From the NCBI GenBank assembly GCA_009746045.1, contig RPFO01000080.1, forward strand, positions 10,922,923 to 10,986,922: a stretch of 64,000 nt of DNA. Direction: 5' to 3'. This document shows positions 1 to 34,447 of the stretch, piece after piece. Made by a program: the position numbers and the translations under genes. Source of the DNA: Mesostigma viride. Its lineage: Eukaryota > Streptophyta > Mesostigmatophyceae > Mesostigmatales > Mesostigmataceae. Under the pieces are notes generated by a model. It searched no databases. It was not told the origin of the DNA and worked only from the letters and a program-made list of their open reading frames with translations. Numbering within the stretch: the stretch's first letter is position 1; the number at the start of each line of letters is the position of its first letter.

Positions 1-250
1 TCCCTCCCTCCCTCCCTCCCTCCCTCCCTCCCTCCTCCCTCCCTCCTCCCTCCCTCCCTCCCTCCCTCCCTCCTCCCTCCCTCCCTCCTCCCTCCCTCCC
101 TCCCTCCCTCCCTCCCTCCCTCCCTCCTCCCTCCTCCCTCCCTCCTCCCTCCCTCCTCCCTCCCTCCCTCCCTCCTCCCTCCCTCCCTCCCTCCCTCCCT
201 CCTCCCTCCCTCCCTCCCTCCCTCCCTCCCTCCCTCCTCCCCCCTCCCTC
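1..250. repeat. (CCCT)n microsatellite
   Basis: Uninterrupted CCCT/CCT units run from the window edge to about base 250, so the left boundary lies outside the window. The complementary strand is a GGGA/GGA tract like those at 6845 and 23251. Confidence 0.97.
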
Positions 251-2081
251 ATTCATACACCCGTTCATTCATGCATGCAGCCGCTCATCATTAACACGCC
301 CCGTTGGGAAACTCACGGGGTATGAACTATGAAACGGGCGGTAAGAAAGGAAGAAGGAGCCGCCTCCCCAACATGCCGCCCGGCAAAGGCAGCGATGGGC
401 CGTCCAGGAGGGAAACACTGCGCTTTGCCTTGTACGCCGGGGTGCGCAGGCGACGTGCGGGCACTGTCGCGTGTAAATTTGCCTGCCCGCCCCAGTCCTT
501 CTCGGAACGCCTCCCCAGAGCATGCCGTCATGGTAAGAGCTCTTTTCGCCCGTCGCTGGAAGCTTAAACCACAAGAATACGCCGGTTAATGACCAGAAAA
601 TGGGGGGTTGTCGACGTTATAAACCAGTAGCTGTGGTTTTTCCCGCACCCCGAGCACACTCCGGACGGGGCCAGCAAGCCCCGCCCGCAGGATAAACACC
701 GGGCGATGTTGCTGCGCCCAAGGGAAGTCATATAGCTGCAAGAAAAGACGTAAAAGCGATTAAAAGCACGACATGCAGTGGTGCCCCTGTCAGCGCTCCT
801 ATAATTCTCACTTTTTCGCGGAAGGGGGGTAAAAATCGGAAACGCAAAATTAAGGGAAATCCATCGCTGGGTTTCTTTGAAATGATGTTAGGAACTGGTA
901 GAATGTGTTCATGACCGCCGAGAGCATGTTTTTCCTGTCTGTGTCTTACCTTGCACACACACGGGTCGGGCCGGTTGGTGTGCAAAACGCCCGCCTGCTG
1001 CCTACGTGCCCTCGCTGCAGAAAAAAAAGAAACTGTTTTTCAGGTTTTTTAATCTACGATACTTTTCCTTATGTAATCAACGTCCGAACAAGCGAAATAA
1101 CGTCCAAAATGGTTGCGTAATCAGCTCGCAATAAATTTTCGCGTCACCATAGCCGTGCACACCGAATTTCAGTCAACATTGCACGCGCGCACCGAATTTC
1201 GTCAACTTTCGCGCGGGAATTACCGAGGTGGTACCGGCGCTGCGCCGGACTGATGTGAAGGTGCAACTTGGCACATTAAAACTAGGTATCATAAGGAAGC
1301 TTGCCACCAAGTTTGACCATCATCTGAATATAACTGCAGCTAGGAGGAGTAAGATGGGTGTTTTTTGGCACTTTCAGACCGTTGTGCCTATGGCGCGCAG
1401 AGGCATGGACGCTCACGGACAAGATGGCGACCCAGGTGGACGGCACGGTTTACAGGATGCTCCGACAGGTCCTGAATGTAGGATTTCAACCACATAGGTC
1501 CTTAGAGTCTTTGTATCAGGGCATTAATTAATTAATTAAACTCATGCTTCCGTTGGGGAGTCACGGAGCACCGAAGTGCTTTTAATCCCTGTACGTCAAG
1601 GAGACAACCAGCGCAGGCCAGAAATCGGGAGAATCTGGACCATGATAGCTCGAGCCTGCCGTTATCTTGTCCGCCTGTATGTGCACAAAAGGAAGAAAGG
1701 GCAGAGACCCCCTTTCTCCTTCATGCCAGAGGCATGCCACAGCTGCAATCGGACACGATAGACGATCCGGCAAGTTCTGTGGGTGCGATAAAACCCATGT
1801 GAGCATATCGATCATAACATTGTTGAAGGACATTCTTGAAGGAGCGTGGGCAAGTAATCTGATCATAGCCAGGACGTAGCATGGCTGTACAAGGGCTAAG
1901 CTAAGGCTATGGCTGACCAGCTGTGTACCGCGCGTTAGCGGTGCACGTGACTAGCTATGGTGGCACAGCTAGGCAAACATTCTAGGCATGGCTGCCATGG
2001 CGGCAGTGACTACCAATGAATACAAGCTAGGGCTAGCTATATTCCAGCCCGCAGGGGGCGTCCACGTCTTGTGGTTGATCA
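251..2081. other. No gene recognised; intergenic DNA
   Basis: Only short overlapping ORFs on both strands are present, none with recognisable domain content. The stretch contains a TTAA-rich run near 1525. A segment at about 1597-1672 recurs almost unchanged at about 19,908-19,983. Confidence 0.6.
1597..1672. repeat. Dispersed repeat, copy A
   Basis: About 75 bp beginning AAGGAGACAACCAGCGCAGG is repeated in the same orientation at about 19,908-19,983 with only a few substitutions. The second copy lies in an intron of the cyclase gene. It is probably a fragment of an interspersed element, and no ends or target duplication are visible. Confidence 0.75.
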
Positions 2082-2586
2082 TCAGGTCCCCGTCCCTCCA
2101 GTTAATCTTGGGCTTCTGGGGGACGTCCTGCTTGTGGCCAAGGCCGGTATTTCGGCCACAGGTCGCGTCGCTGCTGCTGCTGATCGAGCGGGGGTCAGGT
2201 CGTCGTCCAGCGTCCAGGTGAGGTCGTGCAACCTCTTGCGACGAGAAAGGAACCGCTGCTTGTCCTCAGGGGAGGGGAAGGTGAGCAGGACTGGTGGGGG
2301 AGCCGCCTTGTCCCGTGAGCTAGTGGGGAAGGCGGTGGCACCCACGCAGTTCTACCTCACCTACCAGGCCCACAAGGGTAAGGATCAAGCCGGCTGGTCC
2401 TTGAGCTCGAGTCGGCAAGGGTGGTTGACGTCTCACCTGGCTTCTGGGGGAAGCGACGCAGCACCACCCGGCAGTCGCGGCGAGCGCGCGGTCGGTGGCC
2501 TCCCGTTGTTGTGCCTGGCGAAGGTCTTCAAGCTCCTGGGGTTTCATAGCGATGGCGTCAGTGGTTGAGGCGGTCGCTGTCCGCAA
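2082..2586 (-). pseudogene. Decayed LINE ORF1-like fragment
   Basis: On the minus strand the frame at 2345-2082 contains a stretch (PVLLTF..PEDKQRFLSRRKRLHD..., then LDDDLTP) that resembles the ORF1 of the LINE at 29.4-30.0 kb (PVLVEF..KEDKLQVQKARRNLHD..., then MDDYYTP). The match covers the second half of the RRM-like domain. The frame is broken upstream, where an overlapping frame spans 2586-2320. I read it as a truncated, diverged relative; the similarity was judged by eye only. Confidence 0.45.
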
Positions 2587-2715
2587 AAAAGGCGCATCGA
2601 ATGCAAAGTGATCTGACTAAATTTGGGGCTCAGACGCAAAAGATCTGAGCTCCGCCGTCAGCCATACCACCGTCAGCCATTTTCGTGCTCTTCCCTTTGC
2701 ACATCGGTGGAGCCA

Positions 2716-2762
2716 TGACCACCGCTGCTGGTGGAGCAACCCCGCCCTCCATCAGGCCGGGT
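2716..2762 (+). pseudogene. LINE reverse-transcriptase 3' fragment
   Basis: The sequence around GCTGGTGGAGCAACCCCGCC is shared with the 3' part of both LINE RT regions (about 31,890-31,920 and 51,920-51,950). It is too short to code and marks another relic of the same LINE family. Confidence 0.6.
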
Positions 2763-2765
2763 ATG

Positions 2766-3837
2766 CCTCGCATTACGGACGAGACTAGCTAGGTAGCGTA
2801 GGATAGCATTGGCGTATAGGACATCTTGCTCGCACCACTGAGTCAGGTAGACACCGCGCTTGGTCTAGCTGGCCGGCCCCTAGCGGCTTGGCCAGCCAGG
2901 GCGGCATATCCTGCCCTGGCCTGGCCCCAAGGACATTCCCAGAAAGGTTGGTAAACCTGCCATGAACTATACACAGCAGTTGCCGGCCGACCTAGTGGCA
3001 CGTCCCAGCCCAGTTTGAACACCGCATTTCCTCCCTCTCTCTGGCTCGGACTGCTATGCGCGCAGAACAAGAAGAGGTGGCAGACCATTGTCAGGCCCAC
3101 ACACCAGCCCCTGCGGACAAGTCCCCTCCCCCCAGGAGGAAGGGGCGCTTTGCTGAGTAGAGTAGTTACGGTTTTCTAGATTAGCTTAGAGCTAGCTTAG
3201 TTCGGTTTCGCGGCTTCGCTCACCTCCATCCATCAAGCAAGGGAATATGTGCTACATGATCTCCCAACGGAGTCATGTTATTATTTAATTTAGTTTTAAT
3301 TTTAATTTTTCATGGCATGGCGCAGACGACAACCACATTGATGGCCACGAACTCATAAAACAGCTCGGCGTAGGCTTGTGCCAGACCAACGGCCAAGGCC
3401 TCGGTCTTGGGGCTGATTTCTAACCCCACCTTCTGCAGGCGTCAGCCTACCTCCCGAATGCCACCTACTAAACAACTAGGCGGGTAGGAAGATATGCCTT
3501 GCCAGCATATGTGGTTGTCTCATTATTAATATGTAACAAGTGTATCCCGTAGGGCTCCGCCCCTAATGAAAGGTCGCTTTTTTGCAAGACGTGAGACGTC
3601 CTATCTAAATTCGACCCCTACTGGCCTAGGCTATTCCCACCCTTTGATCTGCCATAGATGACTTCCACGCGCTATCAAGAGGTCGCATTCCCACGTCGCC
3701 GGTCTTTGGATCCACTATTCCCTGCCGGACAACCGGCGCGGGAAACTCCACTCAACTCAACCTAATCGTCGCCGGTCGCATTTCCGCCCTCTACAACCTT
3801 TCCCGTCCCCCCATGCGAATCATGTCAAGTAGAATCC
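2766..3837. other. No gene recognised
   Basis: I see no convincing ORF, RNA gene or mobile-element end here. An A/T-rich patch occurs near 3,285-3,315. Confidence 0.5.
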
Positions 3838-4130
3838 CGTGAAAAAGAATCCCGTCAACAGTATTCCGTCTAGCAGGCGTCAATCACTGAATCCTGCATG
3901 TCAATCCCGTCGATCCCGTCGATCCCGCGTCAATCCCGTCAATCCCGTCATTGAATCCCGTCAATCCCGTCAATCCCGTCAATCCCGTCAATCCCGTCAA
4001 TCCCGTCAATCCCGTCAATCCCGTCAATCCCGTCAATCCCGTCAATCCCATCAATCCCGTCAATCCCGTCAATATTCCCGTCAATCCCGTCAATCCCGTC
4101 GATCCCGTCGATCCCGTCAATCCCGTCCAG
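3838..4130 (+). repeat. 9-bp minisatellite (AATCCCGTC)n
   Basis: Tandem 9-bp units AATCCCGTC, with GATCCCGTC variants at both ends, fill about 3,901-4,128. Scattered single units occur from 3,830 and out to about 4,240. A period divisible by three keeps all frames open on both strands, so the long ORFs here are artefacts of the repeat. Confidence 0.95.
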
Positions 4131-4189
4131 CGGCGGAGTTCAGTAAATCTCTGCCCACGATCCTCATGATCATGTCAGGTAAAAATTAT

Positions 4190-5641
4190 CAAATAGGTAG
4201 CTCCCGTCAAATAGGCCCAGCTGTAGTTGGATCCCGTCACAATACCTTTTTCATATCCCAACTCCGAGAACTAAGTAGGTGCGAATGGCGAATTTTTCGA
4301 CGAAATTATTTGCCATGGCCGTTGAGAAGCTCCGTTTATAGGGTAGGATGCCTACTACTTCAGGTTTATAATGGGATACCTAACTATTTGTACCAACAAC
4401 CGAGTGTAGACACCCAACAACATGTCAGAAGCCCCTTTAATTGTAAACACCCAACAAACTGGGCGTGTACGTGGAGGACGACACACACAGTACAATCCTT
4501 GAGATAGGATGGCAAACCTGCAGGCCAGGGCTGGCAGCTCTTGCCAGCATGTGGCAAGCTGCCCTTTCCTACGGCGGGAAACATGAAGAGAATGTTGGTA
4601 ACTCCTAACTACATGCATTTTCACCAACGCAATATGTTCAGCAAGCAAACAGTACCTCATCCCTTACAAGCCCGTTGATCTGTTCCTGCAGTAGGTGCTA
4701 GATCATCACGTTCAGGGCGCTACGATCCCAATGGTAATCATAAGAAAAACTGCTTCATTTCCCAGTTCTCACTCGACCATAAGTGTCTATAGTCAAAAGC
4801 AATTCAGAGAGAGCATGGCAACCCATGCACGGTACCGTCCCCGACAAATTGTAGAATGGGCCTGTAGCTTAACCAGCCACAACATAGACGAAATCGCTGA
4901 AAATGCTCCAGGATGCGCCAGGAAGCGCACACCAAACGGCCGGAAGTCGTCGGAAAGAAGGCAAGAAGATTACGCCAACGAGCTGATAAGGCACGAAAAC
5001 AATGCAGACATGAATTTGAGCATAACATCTTACCGTGACAAGCAATATTCTTCGCCCGGGCACACAAATTATGTGAACGTTTCGTGGAAAGGTCAGACGT
5101 GCAATGAGCAAGCCCAAAGAAATTCCAGCCATCATCGTCGGGAAGATGACGAGAACCAGCGGGGGTTCGTTGGATTTTACAAATATCGAAGGCGTGCAGG
5201 GAAGGTAGCTTTCATAAATTACCGCGAAGGTTTTGGCGCGGAAAAGTATCGACGCGGGGCCGGGCCGGGGTTGTTGTTGTTGTTGTTGTTGCTCACGCCA
5301 CACAGCAAGATAAGATTTGGATGGGCAGCAGAGATCTGGAAACGGCCGAGGTGGTCGCGCTTGATCAGATTCTAGAATCAAGGTCTGATTCGATGCAGTC
5401 GCCGCAGCTCGCGAGCGCGGCTGTTGGAAAGAGAATCACGTTGAGTTGAGTTTATTCCCGCGCCGGAAAGAGAATTATGGTGTCCGAGATACCGTACGTC
5501 CGACATCCCGTGACTTGGCTTGCCGTACGTCGTCGCTCCCAAAAATTGGCCGCTCCCCTGAGTCCCCTCTCAAGTCTCAAGTTCCCATGAATGCATTCAT
5601 TCAACAACAGCACGCGTACGATCTTAGAATCGTTTCGTTTC
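4190..5641. other. Presumed upstream region of the cyclase gene
   Basis: A 226-codon open frame at 4,695-5,375 has no recognisable domain, contains a (GTT)n-encoded Leu run and looks like chance. The part nearest the cyclase start (about 5,390-5,640) is the likely promoter and 5' UTR. Confidence 0.4.
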
Positions 5642-5652
5642 GATATATATAT
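5642..5652 (+). promoter_or_regulatory. Candidate TATA box for the cyclase gene
   Basis: GATATATATATTG lies about 30-40 bp upstream of the first in-frame ATG (5682) and 60-80 bp upstream of the ATGs at 5700 and 5721. If it is used, transcription would begin around 5,670-5,680, favouring initiation at 5700 (G at -3, G at +4) or 5721. Confidence 0.35.
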
Positions 5653-5681
5653 TGATGGCCACCGCGGCGTTCTAATTGTGA

Positions 5682-28986
<23,305 letters not shown>

Positions 28987-29286
28987 TCCATCGCGCGTGG
29001 CTTACGCGCATGTAGAAAAAGGTGGGATCCCAACAGCTGATACCTGAGTTTGAATGCTTGTGCCCTCAAATAAATAGTTTGGGCAATCTACACTACGTTT
29101 AGTACGAAATCACCGGCCTTTATCATAGAATATCCGTACTGTAGTTCATCGGGTTGGTTGCATTAGACTCGTCGTTTGAAGACGAACACGCTGATATAAT
29201 TTTCTGCAGCTATCGCTCAGTATTTCCGAAGATACCGGCACCGCCCTGCCCAGCAAATATCGCTGTTTTTCAGCTCGATATCAGTA
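28987..29286 (+). other. 3' UTR of the cyclase gene and spacer to the LINE
   Basis: A possible AATAAA poly(A) signal is at 29,069-29,074, about 85 bp after the stop. No gene lies between it and the LINE. Confidence 0.5.
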
Positions 29287-30042
29287 TGGCGGAATACGAC
29301 TCATCCCAACAATCACAAGCGTCCACGGCCCTGCACCAACTCGCTGATGAAGCCATGACGTCATTGGACACCGGCCGCCACGCTTCAGAACCCTACGGAG
29401 CTCATCAACGAAATCAAAACAGCTGTCAAGGCCAGCACAAGGGATGCTATGCACGAACCCATTCGCTCATGCAGTATTGTGGTACGGGGCGTCCCCTCGA
29501 ACGTCAACGATGCACGCCTGGGCACCTACCTCCGGGGCGACCCCTTCCTGGGGAAGCTCGGCGTGGCCCAAAGCGTCATCATTAAAACGGCACGCCGGCT
29601 CGGCGGCCCCACCGCCCCCGTCTTGGTGGAATTCCACCGCAAGGAGGACAAACTGCAGGTGCAGAAGGCCCGCCGGAACCTCCACGATACCCAACTGAGC
29701 ATGGACGATTACTATACCCCGGAGCAGCTTGAGGCCCAGGGCTGCCGCCCTGAACCGGCCGGAGGTCCAGGCCAGGCTCGGGCAGCCAAGCAGGCCAACC
29801 CGCAACTACGGTGCAGCATCTATGCCCGCCTCTTTAATGGCGTCTTCATCGTCCGCATTAACGGCCAGGACCTTCCTCCAATGACGGCGACCCCCATGGA
29901 TACCGCCGTGCCAGCGCCCCAGCCCCCTGCTCGGCCCCCGCTGTCACCGCCATCTCCACCGGCATCGACGGTCACCTGCTCCCCAGCACGTGTGGGGATC
30001 CGCCGGGGCAACTTCAGCTCAGGTATGGCTGCACTTTTGTAA
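29287..30042 (+). CDS. LINE ORF1 (RRM-like RNA-binding protein), frameshifted
   Basis: A start at 29,287 (MAEYDSSQQ) leads into a frame that shifts near 29,440. The frame 29,449-30,042 then carries SIVVRGVPSNVNDARLGTYL... and a KTARRLGGPTAPVLVEF strand, resembling the RRM of LINE ORF1 proteins that bind element RNA. A Pro-rich tail follows and is cut by the endonuclease deletion junction. It is not functional as one frame. Confidence 0.65.
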
Positions 30043-30061
30043 GCACGTGGCACTGGTCACC

Positions 30062-32470
30062 TGATTTGCGCACACTGCATTTTCTTGAGAAATCTGACGC
30101 CGCTCTGGAGGACTTCCCTGAAAAACGCGCCCACAAGCGCGCGTCCGGCAAAGGAGTTCGTCGACGCGCTGGACATCCCGGCCAGCCACGCCCAGCTGTT
30201 TGCTGCCGGCCCGGCCTCGGCCCTTTGGCACCTCGCTGGCAAGCTGCCCGCGCCCGGGGCCCTGCTGCCCACCCCGGCGCCGCCCGCCCCGCTTCACCAG
30301 CCTGCACCGGCTCCCCGCCGTCATCCAGGCCCGGCAAGCCCTGCGCGACAACAGCGACCCCGCCCGCTACGCACGCCTCAAAGCCGATTACCACTCGGCC
30401 ATCTGGCAGGCGACCAAGGAGCAGGAGGACCTCCATGTCCACGAGTACTTAATTCGCCCACCTCAATTAAGGACCAGCACGGCAAGTACGCCTGGACCCG
30501 CCTGCGTCACGCCCAACGGCCCGCCGGCGGCGCGCAGCCGGCGCCGCGGACGCTCTCTGGCTAACCGCAGCAGCAGCTTGACCAGACTGTGGTATTCCTC
30601 CCAGTCCCGGCTGCTGGGCGCCCCCCCGCCGCCTCTGCCGCTTGGCCCTCTGGCGGCCGCGCGCCTGGCAGTGGCACCTGCGAACGTCCCTGCGCCGCCC
30701 TGGCACGCCGCCCGCCGCTGAGCAGGGCTACACGTACCCGGCCCTGACGGAACCCCTGGCCGACCCCAACGAGCTCCCGCCGTTCACCGAGCTCGAGCTG
30801 AGCACCGCCGCCAAGCAACTCCGCTTCTATGCCGCCGTTGGACCTTACCAGCTCCCCGCCCCGGTGATTAAGCTGACGGCGCTCACGGGGTTCCTGCTTG
30901 ACGTCTGCAACCGGATCCTGCTTGCCGACGCGCCGCCGATTCCTGAGTGGCAGCACAGCTACCGTATTATGCTGTACAAAAACAAAGGTTCCCCTGACGA
31001 CCCCGCCAACTACCGAGGAGTCTGCATCCAGAGCGCCGCACTCAAGTTGTTCATGCACATGATCCTCAACCGCCTTCGTTCTGCTCTCGACCGTCACCTA
31101 GCTAGGTGAAAGCTTTCGTCCTGGGCGCAATACCGGCGTCATGGCCATCTTCGTCGCGCGTCGCCTCTTCGAGGAAATCGCTCTCCTGCAACCTGCATGG
31201 TGATTTTCCTGCCATCCTGATCTTCGTCGACTTCATCAAGGCTTTTGATTCTGTCCTCTGGGATGCTCTATGGGCTGTACTTGCTCGCGCTCGCGTCCCC
31301 ACTCCCCTGATTACCGTACGTCATCCGGCCGCACGCTGTATGAGGGGTCGACCACTTCGGTGCGCACTCAACATGCACGGCATTACCCCGCCATGCCCAC
31401 TGCACGGACCGGCGTCTGGCAGGGTTGCGTCCTGTCGCCGTACCTGTTTATTATTGTAGTGGATTATGTTATGCGCCAGGCACGTGCGTGCTCGCTTTGC
31501 TAGCATTGCAGGCCGTGCCCCTGGCCTAGCGATCACGAACGAGCTTGGGGAAGGGGGGCCGACTAACGCCGGGCAGAATTTACTAGTAGCTGACCTCATT
31601 TATGCCGACGACATCACGCTCATCGAGAAGCCGGAGTCTGCCCAACTTTGGCTGGACTGCCTGGCGCTCGAGGCTCGGGCGGTTGGTCTAGAATCAGCCC
31701 CCAAACGGAGGCCCTGGCCCTCGGCATGGCAGGGCCCCCACCCACACTCCGCCTCTTAGACGACACCGAGGTCAACTCAGTACCCTACTTCAGGCCGCTT
31801 CAAGCTGCTGGGCAGTTAGCTTCCCGACTGCGAGGACGACATGACGACACGGATCGGCATGGCGTGGGCGCAATTCCATCGGACCACCGCCGCTGGTGGA
31901 GCAACCCCGCCCTACCCCGGATCGTCAAGCGTGACCTCTTCAAGGTCGTCATTCTGACGATCCTGACCTACGGCGCCGAGTCTGACCTTGACACTGGCGC
32001 AGGAGCTGGAGCAACGACTCGACGGCAACGTCACCAAGATGCTGCGCCAGGCCCTTAACATCCCCTTTGGTTTGCACATTAGTAATGAGGATTTGTACGC
32101 TGATTTGCCCTATGTTTTCCACATTGTTAGGCACAGGCGCCTGAACCTAGCCGGGCACCTGGCCCGCACAGATCGGGTAGATACCTCAGATAGACTAGCT
32201 GGCACTAGTCAAGCCCGCCCAGCCTGGGCGATATGTCCTCACCTGGCGTGCCCCAGGCCGCGCGCGGCAGGGCCGCCACCCGTGGACTTTTCGTGATAGA
32301 CTCTGCATGGACATGTGCTACACTAGACGTGACGGGCTCACCCCCGGGCAGCCTCCTGGTTTGTCTGTAATATGGAGGCAGATGGTACGCAATGATAGAG
32401 GGCAAGTAGTGATGAAGGAGACCACCCCCAAGTCTGTGGGGGCTCCGCGTGGGACCGCGTAAGGCACTCA
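30062..32470 (+). pseudogene. LINE copy 1 reverse transcriptase, broken
   Basis: Fragments in several frames carry the RT fingers (MLYKNKGSPDDPANYRGV at about 30,970), FVDFIKAFDSVLWDAL (31,226), GVWQGCVLSPYLF (31,411) and the catalytic YADD box (LIYADDITLI, about 31,600). A C-terminal thumb follows. At 31,104 an insertion destroys the segment that reads GESQMGFRPG in copy 2. Several frameshifts and an in-frame TAG near 31,500 rule out activity. Confidence 0.85.
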
Positions 32471-32553
32471 TAGCTATTCGGGCCGCGGTGCCCACACCCC
32501 TGTAACTAGGACCTAGATAGCTTACACCATCCATTCCATCCCATGTTCCCCTC

Positions 32554-32558
32554 CCACT
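32554..32558. repeat. Target-site duplication CCACT (left) of outer Copia-like element
   Basis: CCACT lies directly before the 5' LTR and again directly after the 3' LTR (48,992-48,996). Confidence 0.9.
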
Positions 32559-33077
32559 AGTTATTCTAGGACTTCAGGCCTAGACTATCAGTACACGTGG
32601 CGTTGTCCCCGTCTCCCAAGTGGGATACGGACATGGTCGGTGGTGTAGTACACTGGACATATCTCTACTAGGGTTTAGATCCGCACGTGCCATATTGGGC
32701 ACGTGGGTGCTAGATATTAGCACTGAGATATGTAGGGCACACGCACGTGGGTATTCACGTGGTAGGGTTTATGAGCTGTGATGCAGACCACAAGGTGGTT
32801 GCAGTGCTAGTCCTGTACGGAGGTCCTAGGGGAGGTCCAGGACCATCCACGTAGTGCTGTTAGGCAGTCGGTGCCTGTGGGCATCGTATCAGTCCTAGCT
32901 GGAGTAGATCTAGCTGGACGGAGCCAGCACCTCATTGGTTAGCACTAGTGCAGGATAGCTAGGTTACCCTAACCTACGTGCCCATGCAATCCAGCTTGGC
33001 AAGCTTGCATGGATTGATATATGCCAGCCATTGCATAATCCAACACACGTTCGCATCCATTGCACGAGTGCATAACT
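32559..33077 (+). repeat. 5' LTR, outer Copia-like element
   Basis: It begins AGTTATTCTAGG and ends GCATAACT, giving a perfect 6-bp terminal inverted repeat. It is rich in GGCACGTGGG/CACGTG motifs that could act as promoter elements. A near-identical copy lies at 48,472-48,991. Confidence 0.93.
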
Positions 33078-33125
33078 TGCATTTATAAAAACTCTCACAG
33101 TTTTTATACTACTCATTCTTTTAAA

Positions 33126-34379
33126 ATGTCGAACGTTTCTGATCGCGAGGGCTCTTCGGAGTCAAGCCTGTCCCCATCGTCCGAGATTTGGACTACCGGG
33201 CGGCAGTGCGGGGCCGGCAGGGTAGGGGTGATCACGCTGGCAGCGATGCCGGCAGTGGTCGCTCGTCTTCGGACGAGGACCCGCGGTACCTGGATCAGCT
33301 GGCGGCGAAGCCGCCGATATACAATGTCTGGCGTCCCAACGCACCACCGGCTGAAGGGCAGCCCACGGCACCCGAGCTGGTTACGGGGCCGGGGAGGTGG
33401 TGCAGGTGCTGGGGGATATCCCGTCGGATGGCTACGACGAGGACGAAGACCTAGTCGATCTTGAGCTGCCTGAGGACAGGGAGCAGAGAGAGGCGATGCT
33501 CCGCCGGGAGGCAGAGCGCCTTCGGCAGGAGGCCCAGCTCCGCAGAGAGCTGGAGCAGCAGCGCGAGCTGGAGGCTCAGCGCGAGGCTCAGCTGCGGGCG
33601 GAGACTGAGATAGACAGGACAGCCCGGGTGCTCGCGGAGCGGCAGCAGGAGCGGGATCGCGTGGCCAGGGCAGGCCTGCGCGCGGAAGGTGCGCGCGAGG
33701 CGCCCCCTACGTTCTCCGCAAGAAGAACGAGCTCTTCACCTTTGCGCACAGGCGCACAGCGCGCAACTTTCGGCGCATGGCTGGGGATGTATTGCAGGAG
33801 ACAGACTCCTCGGTGGAGATGCAGCCGGAGCGGGGGAGGTGCTGGTTTGATGGACCCGGCTATGGTCGAGGCCGAGCGCTGGCCAAGATCGAGTACACCA
33901 GGCATTGCCAGCGGAAGGCGAAGCGGGATGGTGCGGTCCATGGCGGAAACAGTTTGGCTAGGGAGCGTGCAGCCAGGGAGGCGCAGCATCGGGAGCTGCG
34001 GCGACTTCGTGCGAAGGCGCACGAGGCGACGGAGAAGACCCGGCGTCATCAGGCGCGTCTGGACGCGGCCATGAAGAGGTCGGAGGCGGCACTGGCAGCA
34101 ATGGTGGGCCCGGCGAGGAGGGAGCAGGAGGCCAGGCTGGCGAGGAAGAGCAGGCGGAACGCACGTGCCCTAGACAGGCGCATGCGTAAGGAGGAGCGGG
34201 CTCTGCGCAGGTATCAGGAGGCGGCCAGGACCTGGGCTCTGCAGGGAGAATTCGGAGACGCAATCCGTTTTGAGCGTGGTCTGGCGCCACATGAGCCGCT
34301 GCCGAGGACGCGGTACTGGACTTCATGCGCACCCCGCAGCCAGCAAGAGCCCAGCGAGGAGCGGCCTTGTTAAACGCGC
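33126..34379 (+). pseudogene. Outer element upstream ORF (coiled-coil protein), frameshifted
   Basis: The first ATG after the 5' LTR (33,126, MSNVSDREG) opens a protein readable only by changing frame near 33,190, 33,390, 33,700 and 34,300. Parts include an acidic stretch (DEDEDLVDLELPEDREQ) and long Glu/Arg/Gln heptads (33,470-33,690) typical of a coiled coil. It is followed by another basic helical region (33,950-34,250). It occupies the same place as the 238-codon ORF of the inner element, but I see no sequence match. Confidence 0.5.
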
Positions 34380-34447
34380 GTGAGCGTGTTCGCGCTGGCG
34401 CAGACACACCCCACCCCCCACCCCCCACACCCAAACACACTTTGCAG

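Larger units (their letters stand above)
29287..32553 (+). mobile_element. LINE copy 1 (ORF1 present, endonuclease deleted)
   Basis: ORF1 with an RRM-like domain joins at about 30,035 directly to sequence equivalent to position 50,102 of LINE copy 2, which lies after its endonuclease. The RT region follows to about 32,470. The 3' tail contains CCATTCCATCCCATGTTCC, also found 5' of copy 2. The 5' boundary is uncertain. The C-terminal region and lack of RNase H suggest an RTE-like clade, by eye only. Confidence 0.8.

Noticed and set aside
4695-5375. 226-codon ORF
   Set aside because: No domain, composition or splice evidence, and it includes a simple-repeat Leu run. Treated as chance.
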